From: Marinobacter sp. ELB17 | GTDB lineage: Bacteria; Pseudomonadota; Gammaproteobacteria; Pseudomonadales; Oleiphilaceae | Direction: 5' to 3' | Length of the DNA: 64,000 nt | Assembly (NCBI RefSeq): GCF_000169375.1 | Contig: NZ_AAXY01000008.1 | Coordinates: 1-64,000, forward strand | Part shown: positions 27,716-38,868 of the stretch, piece after piece | Numbering within the stretch: position 1 is the first letter of the stretch | Layout of the letters: every line of letters begins with the position of its first letter | Notes under the pieces: generated by a model | Told to the model about the DNA's origin: nothing | Database searches by the model: none | What the model saw: the letters and a program-made list of their open reading frames with translations, nothing else | Program-made: the position numbers and the translations under genes

Positions 27716-28246
27716 TCAGTCGCCTTTTGTGCCCGCATCGGCGGGTTTGCGAAACGTATCGAGTATTATCATGGCGGCGCCAATGGTGATGGCGGTGTCG
27801 GCCAGATTAAAGGCCGGGAAGTGCCAGTTCTGCCAATAAAAATGGAGAAAATCCACCACGTAACCGTGCACCACACGGTCATACACATTACCCAAAGCGC
27901 CACCAAGAATCAGCGCGAAGGCAATGGCAGACCAGGTTTCATGGCGCTCCAGCTTTCTCAGCCATAGCACCAGCACTACGCTGACCACCAACGCCAGGAT
28001 CACAAAGAACCAGCGCTGCCAGCCTGCGGCACCGGCTAAAAAACTAAAGGCGGCGCCAGTGTTGTGCAGCAGCGTAAAGTTAAACAGTGGCATCACCGGT
28101 ACCGGGTTGCCGTAGCTGAGCATGGCGGTGGCCATTGCCTTGGTGCCCAGATCAATAGCGATCACCAGCGCAGTCAGCCACAACCACCTCAGTTTGCCCG
28201 CGCGGGGCTTAACGCTAACGTCGGATTTTCCCATGGCAGAGCCCAT
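27716..28246 (-). CDS. lspA: Lipoprotein signal peptidase (signal peptidase II)
   Basis: An inner-membrane aspartyl protease that removes signal peptides from prolipoproteins such as the BamD and PilP products encoded here. The 176-residue protein has four transmembrane helices. The conserved motifs are HNTGAAFSFL and GGALGNVYDRVVHGYVVDFL, holding the two catalytic aspartates. The ATG overlaps the ileS stop by one base (TGATG), implying coupling. An in-frame ATG four codons on is an alternative. Confidence 0.95.
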   Translation of the reverse strand: MGSAMGKSDVSVKPRAGKLRWLWLTALVIAIDLGTKAMATAMLSYGNPVPVMPLFNFTLLHNTGAAFSFLAGAAGWQRWFFVILALVVSVVLVLWLRKLERHETWSAIAFALILGGALGNVYDRVVHGYVVDFLHFYWQNWHFPAFNLADTAITIGAAMIILDTFRKPADAGTKGD

Positions 28247-31065
28247 CAGGCGAAAGCGCGGGTTTCACCCGAGCCATACACGTTGGTAACACAGCGACCG
28301 CACAAATCGGGGAGGTCTGCGTGGCTACCTACGTCGGCGCGGTGGTGCCAGCAGCGCTCGCACTTGGTATTGCTGGCGGGGCGCACCTGCACCAACAGCC
28401 CTTCATAACCGGTTTGTTCGGCGTCAACCGCCTCGCTTGCCGGCTTCACGTCAGCTTCCGAGGTAATCAGCACAAAGCGCAACTCTTCGCCCAGATGCTT
28501 TAGTTTCTCGGCCAACTCGCCATCGCAGAACAACGTTACTTCTGCGCTTAGGGAACCCTTGATAACGCCTTGCTTGCGGGCGTCTTCCAGGCGTTTGTTC
28601 ACCGCTTCTTTCACGGCGGAAATGTCGCGCCAGTAATCACGGCCCAGCTCCACGCTCTGCGGCATTTCACTCAGGCCTTGGTACCAGGTTTCGTAGAATA
28701 CGGTGTCGCCGCGCTCACCCGGCAGGTGCTGCCAGATTTCATCGGCGGTAAAGCTCAAAATCGGCGCAATCCAGCGCACCAAAGCTTCGGCTACATGGTA
28801 AAGCGCGGTCTGGCACGAACGCCGAGCCAGGCTGTCAGCTTGGGTCGTATACTGGCGATCTTTGATGATGTCGAGATAAAAGCCGCCCAGAATGGATTCA
28901 CAGAAGTTGTACACCTTCTGGTAAATCCGCAGGAAGGCGTAGTTTTCATAATCTTCGTGGATTTCATTCTGCAATTGCAGAGCGCGATCCACCATCCAGC
29001 GGTCCAGCGCCATCATGTCGGCCGGGGCGACTGTGTGCTTGGTTGGATCGAAACCTGTCAGGTTACTCATCAGGAAGCGCGCGGTGTTGCGGATGCGGCG
29101 ATAACCGTCGGCACTTTGCCGTAGAATGTCTTTGGAGACCGTCATTTCACCGCTGTAATCGGTCGCCGCTACCCACAGGCGCAGAATGTCGGCGCCCAGA
29201 TCGTTAGTCACCTCTTGCGGCGCGATCACGTTGCCCAAGGATTTAGACATTTTGTAACCCTTGCCATCCACGGTAAAGCCGTGGGTGAGCACCTGCTTGT
29301 ACGGTGCCACGCCGTTGATGGCAATGGAAGTTTTCAGGGACGATTGAAACCAGCCGCGGTGCTGGTCAGAACCTTCCAGGTACAAATCGGCCGGGAACTG
29401 GCTCAGCTCTTCGCGCACCCGCAATACCGATTCGTGGGTCACACCGGAGTCAAACCATACGTCCAGGGTGTCCAACACTTTCTCGTAGTGATCGGCGTCG
29501 TCGCCCAGAATCTCGCGGGCATCCAGGTCATACCAGGCATCAATGCCATCGATTTCGATAGCCTGAGCCACTTTTTCGATCAGGCTCTGGGTGTTCGGGT
29601 GCAGATTCTGGGTTTCTTTGTGGATAAACAAGGTAATCGGCACGCCCCAGGTGCGCTGGCGCGATACGCACCAGTCCGGCGACTGGCGCACCATGGCTTC
29701 GATGCGGTTCTGACCCCAGGTAGGCACCCAGCGAACGCCCTTAATCGCTTCCAGAGCGTCGGCGCGCAGGTTTTCTTTTTCCATGCTGATAAACCACTGC
29801 GGTGTGGCGCGGTAAATCAGCGGTGTTTTGGTGCGCCAGCAATGGGGAAAGCTGTGGCGGAACTTTTCTTTGCGTACCAGCTTGCCTTCCCGGGTCAACG
29901 CGTCGCAGACCGGGTCATCCGCCTTGTACACGTGAACGCCAGCGAACTCGCCGGTCGCACTGGTGTAGGTGCCATCGGCCTGAACCATGTTCAGGGTGCC
30001 AATGCCGTAGGTTTTGCCCACCACAAAGTCCTCCACACCGTGGTCTGGCGCGGTGTGAACGGCGCCGGTACCTGCGTCGGTAGACACGTGATCGCCCAGA
30101 ATCACCGGGACGTGTTTGTCATAAACCGGGTGTTGCAGCGCCAAATGCTCCAGCTGGGCACCGGTGCATTGTGCCAGCACTTGGTAACCGGCCACATCCC
30201 AGCGTGCCATAACGCCCTCTACCATAGCGCTGGCCAGAATCATTCGCTCCGGACCGGCGCCGACATCGGCTTGCACCAGCGAGTAATCCAGCTCGGCGCC
30301 CAATGACACCGCCTGATTGGCGGGAATGGTCCAGGGCGTGGTTGTCCAGATGACGACGGACACATCGCCTTCACCGGCGCTGGTATTGAACAGCGACAGG
30401 GCTTTGGTTTGATCCACTGCGGTAAAGCGCACGTCGATCTGGGTAGAGGTCTTGTCCTGATACTCTACTTCCGCTTCGGCCAGAGCCGACTGCCCTACCA
30501 CGCTCCAGTAGACCGGTTTGTAACCGCGCACCAGGTGGCCCTTGTCTACAATTTTACCCAGCGCACGCACAATGCCCGCTTCTACTTTCGGGTCCATGGT
30601 CAGGTAAGGCTTGTCCCACTCACCCATCACGCCCAGGCGGATAAAGTCGGCTTTCTGGCCGGCAATCTGCTTGGTGGCGTAATCGCGGCAGGCCTGGCGG
30701 AAGGTTTTGTAATCTACCTTCACACCGGCTTTGCCGATTTTCTGCTCTACTTTGTGCTCGATAGGCAAGCCATGGCAATCCCAACCGGGCACGTAAGGCG
30801 CATCAAAGCCCATGAAGCCACGGGACTTAACAATGATATCCTTCAGGATTTTGTTAACCGCGTGCCCAATGTGAATGCTGCCGTTGGCGTAAGGAGGGCC
30901 ATCGTGAAGAATGAACTTGTTACGCCCGGCGCGCTGTTCGCGCAAGTTGCCGTAAACGTTCAGGTCCTGCCAGCGTTTGAGCATTTCAGGCTCGCGGTTG
31001 GCCAGGTTACCGCGCATGGGAAAAGCGGTTTCCGGCAGATTCAGAGTGTGCTTGTAGTCGCTCAT
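28246..31065 (-). CDS. ileS: Isoleucyl-tRNA synthetase
   Basis: A class I aminoacyl-tRNA synthetase of 939 residues that charges tRNA-Ile and edits valine. The HIGH motif (GSIHIGH) is near residue 63 and KMSKS (KMSKSLGN) near 605. The editing domain lies between them. The C-terminus carries a zinc ribbon ([10 protein letters not shown] ... CGRCVTNV). This zinc-ribbon form is the usual bacterial housekeeping enzyme. It lies 34 bp after ribF and overlaps lspA by one base. Confidence 0.97.
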   Translation of the reverse strand: MSDYKHTLNLPETAFPMRGNLANREPEMLKRWQDLNVYGNLREQRAGRNKFILHDGPPYANGSIHIGHAVNKILKDIIVKSRGFMGFDAPYVPGWDCHGLPIEHKVEQKIGKAGVKVDYKTFRQACRDYATKQIAGQKADFIRLGVMGEWDKPYLTMDPKVEAGIVRALGKIVDKGHLVRGYKPVYWSVVGQSALAEAEVEYQDKTSTQIDVRFTAVDQTKALSLFNTSAGEGDVSVVIWTTTPWTIPANQAVSLGAELDYSLVQADVGAGPERMILASAMVEGVMARWDVAGYQVLAQCTGAQLEHLALQHPVYDKHVPVILGDHVSTDAGTGAVHTAPDHGVEDFVVGKTYGIGTLNMVQADGTYTSATGEFAGVHVYKADDPVCDALTREGKLVRKEKFRHSFPHCWRTKTPLIYRATPQWFISMEKENLRADALEAIKGVRWVPTWGQNRIEAMVRQSPDWCVSRQRTWGVPITLFIHKETQNLHPNTQSLIEKVAQAIEIDGIDAWYDLDAREILGDDADHYEKVLDTLDVWFDSGVTHESVLRVREELSQFPADLYLEGSDQHRGWFQSSLKTSIAINGVAPYKQVLTHGFTVDGKGYKMSKSLGNVIAPQEVTNDLGADILRLWVAATDYSGEMTVSKDILRQSADGYRRIRNTARFLMSNLTGFDPTKHTVAPADMMALDRWMVDRALQLQNEIHEDYENYAFLRIYQKVYNFCESILGGFYLDIIKDRQYTTQADSLARRSCQTALYHVAEALVRWIAPILSFTADEIWQHLPGERGDTVFYETWYQGLSEMPQSVELGRDYWRDISAVKEAVNKRLEDARKQGVIKGSLSAEVTLFCDGELAEKLKHLGEELRFVLITSEADVKPASEAVDAEQTGYEGLLVQVRPASNTKCERCWHHRADVGSHADLPDLCGRCVTNVYGSGETRAFA

Positions 31066-31099
31066 GATGGCTGTGCGTGCTCTATTGGGTCAGTTTAAG

Positions 31100-32080
31100 T
31101 CAGTCTGTGTTCGCAGTACGGTTCGCAGCTAGGCTCTCAGCAAGCCAGCGCCGGGCGCTGCTGAAATCTTTGGCAATCTGGGTTTTCAGGGCGCCAACCG
31201 ATTCAAAGCGGACTTCATCACGCAGGCCGTGGTGAAAGGTGACGTCAAGCCTCTGCCCGTAAAGCATACCGGCGTAATCAAACAGGTGCACTTCCAGTGC
31301 CGGGTGTTTGCCGTCGACGGTCGGCCGCAAGCCAATATTGGCGATGCCGTCGTGCAGGGTGCCATCGGCCAACCTTACCTTTACCACGTAAACACCCCGC
31401 AAGGCGGGTATTTGGGCCAGGCGGATATTCGCCGTTGGTGCGCCAATCTCACGCCCCAGCTGGCGCCCATAAACAATGCGGCCAGCAATGTGATATTTCC
31501 ACCCCAGAAAATGTTCGGCGCTATCCAACTGGTTATCAGCCAGCAGTTTACGGATGCGGGTGCTGCTAACGCGGTCGCCCTCGATCACCACAGTGCGGGT
31601 GTTTTCAACTGTAAAGCCGGCGTCAGCGCCCACTTTCTCCAAAAAATTAAAATCACCGGAACGATCACAACCAAAACGGAAGTCGTCTCCCACCACCAGG
31701 TGCTTCACCGCCAGGCCTTGAATCAGCAGGCTATCCACAAAGCCCCAGGCCGAAAACTGGCGGAACTGCTCGTCAAAACGCAGGCACAGCACCGCATCAA
31801 TACCCTGCCCTCGCAAAGCTTCCACTTTCTGGCGGAAACCGGTCAACCGCGGCGGCGCATCCACACCGCGAAAGAACTCCTGAGGCTGGGGTTCAAAAAT
31901 CACCACCACCGAGGGCAGGTTGTGCTTTGCGGCTTGTGTTTTTACCTGTTCCAGAATCGCCTGATGGCCGCGGTGCACGCCGTCAAAGTTGCCCACGGTA
32001 GCCACACAGCCACGCGCCAGTGGGCCTTCGCCCGATTGCGACAGCGTTTTCAGGTTGGTCAGGCCGCGAATCAAGCGCAT
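31100..32080 (-). CDS. ribF: Bifunctional riboflavin kinase/FAD synthetase
   Basis: RibF phosphorylates riboflavin to FMN and adenylates FMN to FAD. Read from ATG 32080 it has 326 residues; a TTG three codons upstream is less likely. The N-terminal nucleotidyltransferase domain has GNFDGVHRGHQ, and the C-terminal flavokinase domain has GRQLGREIGAPTANI and VHLFDYAGMLYG. It sits between murJ and ileS in the order typical of gammaproteobacteria. The riboflavin synthesis genes are 10 kb to the right. Confidence 0.94.
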   Translation of the reverse strand: MRLIRGLTNLKTLSQSGEGPLARGCVATVGNFDGVHRGHQAILEQVKTQAAKHNLPSVVVIFEPQPQEFFRGVDAPPRLTGFRQKVEALRGQGIDAVLCLRFDEQFRQFSAWGFVDSLLIQGLAVKHLVVGDDFRFGCDRSGDFNFLEKVGADAGFTVENTRTVVIEGDRVSSTRIRKLLADNQLDSAEHFLGWKYHIAGRIVYGRQLGREIGAPTANIRLAQIPALRGVYVVKVRLADGTLHDGIANIGLRPTVDGKHPALEVHLFDYAGMLYGQRLDVTFHHGLRDEVRFESVGALKTQIAKDFSSARRWLAESLAANRTANTD

Positions 32081-32192
32081 GCAAAGCAAACCTCTTTGCT
32101 AGTGAATATTGCCAATGAATAGCGGCAATAAAATCGTGCCAAGAATTACAGCCAATAAGCGCTTGGCACATGATAAGGCGCGGGATTATACC

Positions 32193-33818
32193 TCACCTGT
32201 GGCGAAAATGTCTGATACGCACCCCGGCCAGCGCCAGTGTAACAAAGTACGCAAGTGTGCCTGCAATCACCAGTATTGCCATATCCTGGGAACGCTGAAA
32301 GCCGCCGGCCGCCAGCCACTGATTCACCGGCGCGTTCAGCCACAAAATCACCGCCACCAGCGCGCCGTTCGCCAGCGCGAGCTGCAGCCCAAACTTGCCC
32401 CAGCCGGGCTGGCTGCGCCAGGCGCCGATGGCCTTCAAACCGCGCCACAGCAAAAAGGCGTTGAGCCAGGCCGACAGCGATGTGGCCAGCGCCAGGCCTG
32501 CGTGCGCCAAGGGGAAGATCAGTATCAGGTTGAACACCATATTAGCGACCATGGCGATGATGCCAATTTTTACCGGGGTGCGAATGTCCTGGCGGGCAAA
32601 AAAGCCCGGCGCCAGCACCTTGATCACCATGAATGCCAGCAGGCCCGCGGAATAAGCGCGCAGGCTTTGAGCCGACATGGCCACATCGCGATCAGTCACT
32701 TCGCCATAGTGAAACAGAGTGGCAATGAGCGGCTCAGCCAGCAATCCCAAGGCCAGCGCAGACGGCACACCAATAATCAACACCGCCCGCACCGCCCAAT
32801 CCAGAGTGGCGGAGAACTGATCCGCCGAGTCCGCCGTGTGCTTACGAGATAAGCTGGGCAAAATCACCGTTGCAATGGCTATGCCGAACACCCCTAAAGG
32901 CAACTCCGCAAGGCGGTCGGAATAGTACAGCCAGGACACACTGCCGGTTTGCAAAAACGAGGCAAGAACGGTGTCCAGCAGCAGGTTTATCTGGCTTACC
33001 GATACGCCGAACAGCGCCGGCACCATCAGCTTCAGAATCCGGCTAACGCCCTCATGGCGGTAATCCACCCGTGGCCGCGGCATCAAACCCAGACGCATCA
33101 AAAACGGTAGTTGGAAAAACAGCTGTAAGGCACCGGCAATCAACACACCCCAGGCCAGCGCCATTATCGGCTCGTTCATGAGCGGCGCTAGCCAGACGGC
33201 GGCAGCAATCATCGCGAGATTCAGCAACACCGGCGTAAACGCGGGAACGGCAAAGCGATCGTAGCTGTTGAGAATGCCACCGGCGAACGCCGTCAACGAG
33301 ATCAGCAATAAATAAGGGAAGGTGATCCGTAACATGTCGCTGGCCAGTGCGAATTTTATGTCGTCGCCCAAAAAACCCGGGGCAAACACCGCCGTCAGCA
33401 CCGGCGCGCCAAGCATGGCCACCAGAATGACCCCCAACAGCACCAGGCCCAACGAGCCGGCAACCGCATCCACCAGGCGCTTTACTTCGGTTGCCGGCTG
33501 GTTTTCACGATAAGACGACAGCACGGGCACGAACGCTTGCGAAAACGCACCTTCGGCAAACAATCGGCGTAGAAAATTAGGAATCTTGAAGGCCACAAAA
33601 AACGCGTCCGCACCGGCACCAGCACCAAAATAGCGAGCGATCACCATATCCCGCACCAGCCCCAGCACCCGCGACGTCATGGTCATCACCCCTACGACAC
33701 CAGACGAACGCAGCAGGCCCGGCGCAGGTTTAATCGCGCTCACGGCGGGCACCGACGGCTCTGATGGGCGCGGCGATTCGGGTGTCGGGCCTTGGGGCCC
33801 GGGAGACTGTTCAGACAT
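32193..33818 (-). CDS. murJ: Lipid II flippase MurJ
   Basis: An integral membrane protein that flips lipid II to the periplasmic face for peptidoglycan synthesis. From ATG 33818 it is 541 residues, with a Pro-rich hydrophilic N-terminus of about 40 residues before the family start (VVGVMTMTSRVLGLVRDMVIARYFG). Around fourteen hydrophobic segments follow. FFVAFKIPNFLRRLFAEGAFSQAFVPVL is the MurJ signature. No strong ribosome site is visible at this ATG, so the start is approximate. It is divergent from rpsT and upstream of ribF. Confidence 0.92.
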   Translation of the reverse strand: MSEQSPGPQGPTPESPRPSEPSVPAVSAIKPAPGLLRSSGVVGVMTMTSRVLGLVRDMVIARYFGAGAGADAFFVAFKIPNFLRRLFAEGAFSQAFVPVLSSYRENQPATEVKRLVDAVAGSLGLVLLGVILVAMLGAPVLTAVFAPGFLGDDIKFALASDMLRITFPYLLLISLTAFAGGILNSYDRFAVPAFTPVLLNLAMIAAAVWLAPLMNEPIMALAWGVLIAGALQLFFQLPFLMRLGLMPRPRVDYRHEGVSRILKLMVPALFGVSVSQINLLLDTVLASFLQTGSVSWLYYSDRLAELPLGVFGIAIATVILPSLSRKHTADSADQFSATLDWAVRAVLIIGVPSALALGLLAEPLIATLFHYGEVTDRDVAMSAQSLRAYSAGLLAFMVIKVLAPGFFARQDIRTPVKIGIIAMVANMVFNLILIFPLAHAGLALATSLSAWLNAFLLWRGLKAIGAWRSQPGWGKFGLQLALANGALVAVILWLNAPVNQWLAAGGFQRSQDMAILVIAGTLAYFVTLALAGVRIRHFRHR

Positions 33819-33896
33819 GGTGTTTTGGCCGACAAAAATAGAGAAGCGGGAGTTTATCACAAGCCCTGCCTCCGCTGGCATTGATCACTTTTTGAC

Positions 33897-33925
33897 TTGA
33901 CAAGTCTCATCGTTGGCGGCATAGT
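33897..33925 (+). promoter_or_regulatory. Sigma70 promoter of rpsT
   Basis: A perfect TTGACA -35 (33897-33902), a 17-bp spacer and a CATAGT -10 (33920-33925). The predicted transcript has a roughly 145-nt leader before rpsT, long enough to host the autoregulation by S20 known in E. coli. Confidence 0.65.
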
Positions 33926-34075
33926 TCCGCGTCATTTATTTCGACGCGCTGGATCTGGCGCGCCCGCGATGAAAGAGAGTTGCGATACGGGTGACTGAAG
34001 GGTCACTGCAACTGCATCTGGCGCTCTCAAACCAAATATTCAGCAACGAATTCAAGTACTTTCAGGAGTTTTACG

Positions 34076-34345
34076 GTGGCAAATTCCCCGCAATCCAAAA
34101 AGCGTGCACGTCAAAACGAGAACAGTCGCAAGCACAACACCAGCCTGCGTTCCATGGCTCGTACGTACATGAAAAAGATTCACGTTCAAATCGCTGAAGG
34201 CAATTATGAAGGCGCGAAAGCTGCTTTTCTGCAAGCCCAGCCGATTCTGGACAGCATGATTAACAAGGGTATCTTCCCCAAGAACAAGGTTGCTCGCATT
34301 AAGAGCCGCCTGAATATCAAGGTGAAGGCACTGCAAGCGGCGTAA
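34076..34345 (+). CDS. rpsT: 30S ribosomal protein S20
   Basis: An 89-residue, very basic primary 16S rRNA-binding protein of the small subunit. The family pattern is complete: ANSPQSKKRARQNE at the start, SLRSMARTYMKKI, and NKVARIKSRLNIKVKAL at the end. The start codon is GTG with an AGGAG ribosome site 8 nt upstream. A weak start codon is also typical of E. coli rpsT. It is a single-gene unit between its promoter and a strong terminator, divergent from murJ as in other gammaproteobacteria. Confidence 0.96.
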   Translation: MANSPQSKKRARQNENSRKHNTSLRSMARTYMKKIHVQIAEGNYEGAKAAFLQAQPILDSMINKGIFPKNKVARIKSRLNIKVKALQAA

Positions 34346-34361
34346 GCCACTTTGGTGCACG

Positions 34362-34389
34362 AAAAACCGGCCAGTTGGCCGGTTTTTTT
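34362..34389. terminator. Bidirectional Rho-independent terminator between rpsT and proB
   Basis: A-rich arm, CCGGCC / GGCCGG stem with an AGTT loop, then seven T. The flanking A and T runs make it work in both directions, serving rpsT (+) and the convergent proB (-). Confidence 0.9.
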
Positions 34390-34435
34390 ATGTCTGCAGA
34401 AACGGCAAGGAATAACGCTAAGAAACTATCATTAT

Positions 34436-35563
34436 CTAAGAGGCAATCACCATGTTGTCGCGGTGAATCAGCTCTTCACCGGTCATAAAGCCCAGCAATT
34501 CCATGATGCGATCACTAGACTGGCCAGCAATCAAACGTGCAGCAGCGGCGTCGTAATTCACCAGGCCACGAGCCACTTCGTTACCCTGCTCATCCAGACA
34601 CGCCACCATCTCGCCGCGGCGGAATTCACCACTGATACGGGTAACGCCTACAGGCAGCAAGCTGCGACCACCCTGTCGCAACACCCGCGCCGCGCCATCA
34701 TCAATCACTAAAGCACCACGGGTTTGCAGGTGACTGGCCAGCCACTGTTTGCGAGCCGCTACACGGCCCTGCTCCGGCAATAAAAGCGTACCCAACGCTT
34801 CGCGTTCGCGCAGCCGGCCCAGAACATTGTCGATGCGCCCGCCCACAATCACCGTGAAGGCTCCTGAGCGTGCTGCTAGCCGCGCCGCACGAAGCTTAGT
34901 CTGCATACCCCCGCGACCCAGCGCGCCGGCGCTACTGCCGGCCATGACATCCAGGTCGCGGTTACTGGCGAAGCACTCGTTCACCAATGTTGCGTCGCTG
35001 TGTTTGCGCGGGTCTTTATCAAACAGACCCAGCTGATCTGTGAGGATAATCAGGCCGTCAGCTTCGACCACGTTGGCCACCAACGCACCTAGGGTGTCGT
35101 TATCACCAAAACGGATTTCATCGGTCACCACCGTATCGTTCTCGTTCACGATCGGCACTACGCCCAGCTCCAATAACGCCCGCAGGGTGCTGCGGCCATT
35201 CAGATAACGCTTGCGATCAGACAGGTCGTCGTGGGTCAGAAGAATCTGGGCGGTGTGTATGCCGTGGCGCTTGAACTGTGCCTCCCAGGTTTGTACCAAT
35301 CCCATCTGCCCTACGGCCGCGGCTGCCTGCAATTCATGCGCCTGCTGTGGCCGGCGAGTCCAGCCTAACCGGCTCATGCCCTCGGCAACAGCGCCGGATG
35401 ACACCACCACCAACTCGACACCGGCTTGCATTAGCGCCGCCATCTGGTCTACCCAGCAGCCCAGAGCAGGCACATCGAGGCCTTTACCGTCGTTGGTTAG
35501 CAGAGCACTTCCGATTTTTACCACCAGGCGGCGGGCCTGTTGCAGCTGGGCGCGTTCAGTCAT
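34436..35563 (-). CDS. proB: Glutamate 5-kinase
   Basis: This enzyme phosphorylates glutamate, the first and feedback-inhibited step of proline synthesis. From ATG 35563 it has 375 residues. The amino-acid kinase domain ([46 protein letters not shown]) is followed by a C-terminal PUA domain from about residue 285. A GTG directly after the obgE stop would add ten residues but lacks a ribosome site. It ends the rplU-rpmA-obgE-proB run. proA is not in the window. Confidence 0.95.
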   Translation of the reverse strand: MTERAQLQQARRLVVKIGSALLTNDGKGLDVPALGCWVDQMAALMQAGVELVVVSSGAVAEGMSRLGWTRRPQQAHELQAAAAVGQMGLVQTWEAQFKRHGIHTAQILLTHDDLSDRKRYLNGRSTLRALLELGVVPIVNENDTVVTDEIRFGDNDTLGALVANVVEADGLIILTDQLGLFDKDPRKHSDATLVNECFASNRDLDVMAGSSAGALGRGGMQTKLRAARLAARSGAFTVIVGGRIDNVLGRLREREALGTLLLPEQGRVAARKQWLASHLQTRGALVIDDGAARVLRQGGRSLLPVGVTRISGEFRRGEMVACLDEQGNEVARGLVNYDAAAARLIAGQSSDRIMELLGFMTGEELIHRDNMVIAS

Positions 35564-35593
35564 GATTTTAATACGGTCTCTTACAGGTGCCAC

Positions 35594-36802
<1,209 letters not shown>

Positions 36803-36885
36803 TTATGGTATTGGCTGCTGATCTTTACGATGCTGGCTGAAGCTCTTGCTGATAACTGTGCACTAAAAGCGAAACCCTACAAACC

Positions 36886-36921
36886 AAAAAACCCCGCAGC
36901 CTCAATGAAGCAGTGCGGGGC
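36886..36921 (-). terminator. Rho-independent terminator after rpmA
   Basis: On the minus strand a CCCCGCA / TGCGGGG stem of 7 bp with a 13-15 nt loop is followed by TTTTTT. It ends the rplU-rpmA unit about 20 bp past the rpmA stop; obgE would then rely on read-through or its own promoter. Confidence 0.8.
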
Positions 36922-36937
36922 TTTCGGAGACCACTAC

Positions 36938-37198
36938 TTATGCAGCTGAGACGATGCTTACATATTTGCGGTTCTTAGGGCCTTTTACTTCAAACTTCAC
37001 CTGACCTTCGGCTTTGGCGAACAAGGTGTGATCCTTGCCCAGTCCAACGTTAATGCCTGGATGAAAACGGGTTCCACGCTGACGAACAATGATGCTGCCT
37101 GCGGATACGCTTTCGCCGCCGTAGCGCTTCACACCAAGTCGTTTCGACTCGGAATCGCGACCGTTACGGGTACTGCCTGCTGCTTTTTTATGAGCCAT
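36938..37198 (-). CDS. rpmA: 50S ribosomal protein L27
   Basis: An 86-residue basic protein whose N-terminus reaches the peptidyl-transferase centre. The start [19 protein letters not shown] is the form seen in Gram-negative bacteria, without the cleavable extension of Firmicutes. The core [22 protein letters not shown] is fully conserved. It follows rplU by 34 bp. Confidence 0.98.
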   Translation of the reverse strand: MAHKKAAGSTRNGRDSESKRLGVKRYGGESVSAGSIIVRQRGTRFHPGINVGLGKDHTLFAKAEGQVKFEVKGPKNRKYVSIVSAA

Positions 37199-37232
37199 GA
37201 TAAGCCTCCTGATTAAGGGGTGATTCCCGGGA

Positions 37233-37544
37233 TTAGCCCTGGATACCCGTGATCTTTACTTCAGTAAACCACTGGCGGTGGCCCTGACGCTTCATAGAAT
37301 GCTTCCGGCGACGGAACTTGATGATCTGGATCTTGTCGTGACGACCGTGGCTGACGACTTCTGCAGTCACTTTGGCGCCGTCAACAACCGGTGCGCCTAC
37401 TTTAACATCGTCGCCGTTGGCGATCAGCAAAACACGGTCGAATTCAATGTTACTACCGGTTTCTACTTCCAGCTTCTCCAGCTTCAGAGTTTCGCCTTCC
37501 TTTACACGGTGCTGTTTGCCACCGCTAACAATAACTGCGTACAT
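37233..37544 (-). CDS. rplU: 50S ribosomal protein L21
   Basis: A 103-residue 23S rRNA-binding protein. The start at [14 protein letters not shown] is the invariant family N-terminus and has a GGAGAG ribosome site. Conserved blocks include [19 protein letters not shown] and [16 protein letters not shown], the basic loop. It heads the rplU-rpmA unit, divergent from ispB, behind a strong promoter with a leader of about 110 nt. Confidence 0.98.
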   Translation of the reverse strand: MYAVIVSGGKQHRVKEGETLKLEKLEVETGSNIEFDRVLLIANGDDVKVGAPVVDGAKVTAEVVSHGRHDKIQIIKFRRRKHSMKRQGHRQWFTEVKITGIQG

Positions 37545-37653
37545 GTCTGCTCTCCGCGATTGACCCATCCCTGCTCTTATCCACCTGGTTCTAAGGGAAG
37601 CGCTTTGGCAACCCTATAGCAGGGAGCGCAGGTTGGGATGAGTTGGGCGCGTG

Positions 37654-37682
37654 ATTGTACGAAAAGCCGCCACGCAATACAA
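37654..37682 (-). promoter_or_regulatory. Promoter of rplU-rpmA
   Basis: TTGTAT (37677-37682) and TACAAT (37654-37659) with 17 bp between them on the minus strand. The discriminator is G/C-rich (CACGCGCC), as expected for a ribosomal protein promoter under stringent control. Confidence 0.65.
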
Positions 37683-37711
37683 GCTGTGTTGACACTCTTG
37701 ACCGAGTTACG

Positions 37712-37740
37712 TTGACACTCTTCGCCTTGTTACCTAGCAT
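37712..37740 (+). promoter_or_regulatory. Promoter of ispB with a duplicated -35 region
   Basis: A perfect TTGACA (37712-37717), 17 bp, then TAGCAT (37735-37740). The 12-mer GTTGACACTCTT is present twice, at 37688-37699 and 37711-37722, with a 23-bp step close to two helical turns. The upstream copy overlaps the upstream side of the divergent rplU promoter. Confidence 0.55.
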
Positions 37741-37798
37741 TGCCGCGACCTGCCTGTTTTATCGACAGCAACAACACCGCCAAACACCGGAACCCTTC

Positions 37799-38767
37799 AT
37801 GACAGCCCAACGCATCTACGACACCGTGGCAGACGACTTCAGCCGCGTTAACGAACTGATTATCCAGCGTTTGTCATCCGATGTTCCGATGGTCGAAAAA
37901 ATTGCGCAGTACATTATTGAAAGCGGTGGCAAGCGCTTGCGGCCCCTGCTGGTCCTGCTCGCAAGCCGCGCTACCGGCTATAACGAAGACAATCACCTGA
38001 AACTGGCCGCTGTTATCGAATTTTTGCACACCGCCACCCTGCTCCATGACGACGTGGTGGACACCTCCGACATGCGCCGCGGGCGCAGCACCGCCAACGC
38101 CAAGTGGGGCAACGCACCCAGCGTGCTGGTGGGCGACTTTCTATACGCCCGCGCCTTTGAAATGATGGTCGAGCTGGAAAGTCTGCCGATTATGAAGGTG
38201 CTATCACACGCCACCGCGGTGATTGCCGAAGGCGAAGTGATGCAACTGATGAATGTGAAGAATCCAGACTTGACCGAAAACCAGTACATGCAAGTGATTC
38301 ATAACAAAACGGCGATGCTGTTCGAGGCATCGTCGCACTCCGGCGCCTTGCTAGCCGGCGCAAACCACGCCCAGGAAGAAGCGCTGAAGAATTATGGAAA
38401 GCACTTGGGGCTGGCATTTCAACTAGTGGACGACGTACTGGACTATCGCGGTGACGCCGAAACCATGGGTAAAAACGTGGGTGACGATCTGGCCGAGGGT
38501 AAAACAACATTACCGCTGATTTATGCCATAGCCAACAGCAACGATGACGAAAAAAAGCTGATTCGCCGTGCGATCCGCAAGGGCGGGCTAGACGATCTAC
38601 AACCGGTGCTGGCGATTATAAACACCACCGGCGCGCTGAATTACGCCATGGACAAAGCCAAAAATCAGGCGCAGCAGGCCAAGGACTGCTTGCAAAGTCT
38701 ACCCGCTAGCGAACACCTCGACGCGCTCCACCTGCTGACCGACATTGCGGTTGCCCGCATCAGTTAA
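37799..38767 (+). CDS. ispB: Octaprenyl diphosphate synthase
   Basis: A trans-prenyltransferase that builds the C40-type side chain of ubiquinone from IPP and FPP. The 322-residue form from ATG 37799 starts at the family N-terminus (MTAQRIYDTVADDF). The two aspartate-rich motifs are LLHDDVVDTSDMRRG (D84, D85, D88) and QLVDDVLDYRGD. The frame is open 48 codons upstream, but that stretch spans the promoter. The location divergent from rplU is conserved in gammaproteobacteria. The exact chain length of the product is not readable from sequence. Confidence 0.95.
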   Translation: MTAQRIYDTVADDFSRVNELIIQRLSSDVPMVEKIAQYIIESGGKRLRPLLVLLASRATGYNEDNHLKLAAVIEFLHTATLLHDDVVDTSDMRRGRSTANAKWGNAPSVLVGDFLYARAFEMMVELESLPIMKVLSHATAVIAEGEVMQLMNVKNPDLTENQYMQVIHNKTAMLFEASSHSGALLAGANHAQEEALKNYGKHLGLAFQLVDDVLDYRGDAETMGKNVGDDLAEGKTTLPLIYAIANSNDDEKKLIRRAIRKGGLDDLQPVLAIINTTGALNYAMDKAKNQAQQAKDCLQSLPASEHLDALHLLTDIAVARIS

Positions 38768-38803
38768 ACAGCAGCCACCCGGCAATCAAAACCCTTTACC
38801 CAC

Positions 38804-38838
38804 AAAAAAACCTGCATCGCAACGATGCAGGTTTTTTT
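38804..38838. terminator. Bidirectional Rho-independent terminator between ispB and the DUF2057 gene
   Basis: A 9-bp perfect stem (CCTGCATCG at 38811-38819, CGATGCAGG at 38823-38831), a 3-nt loop, a preceding A run and seven following T. It serves the convergent genes on both sides. Confidence 0.9.
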
Positions 38839-38868
38839 GTGGCACGCAGCCTTTCCAAAACGTGAGCG

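Noticed and set aside
29215-30306. A 363-codon open frame antisense to ileS
   Set aside because: It lies wholly within ileS, and its composition is that of a reverse-frame shadow of a high-GC gene.
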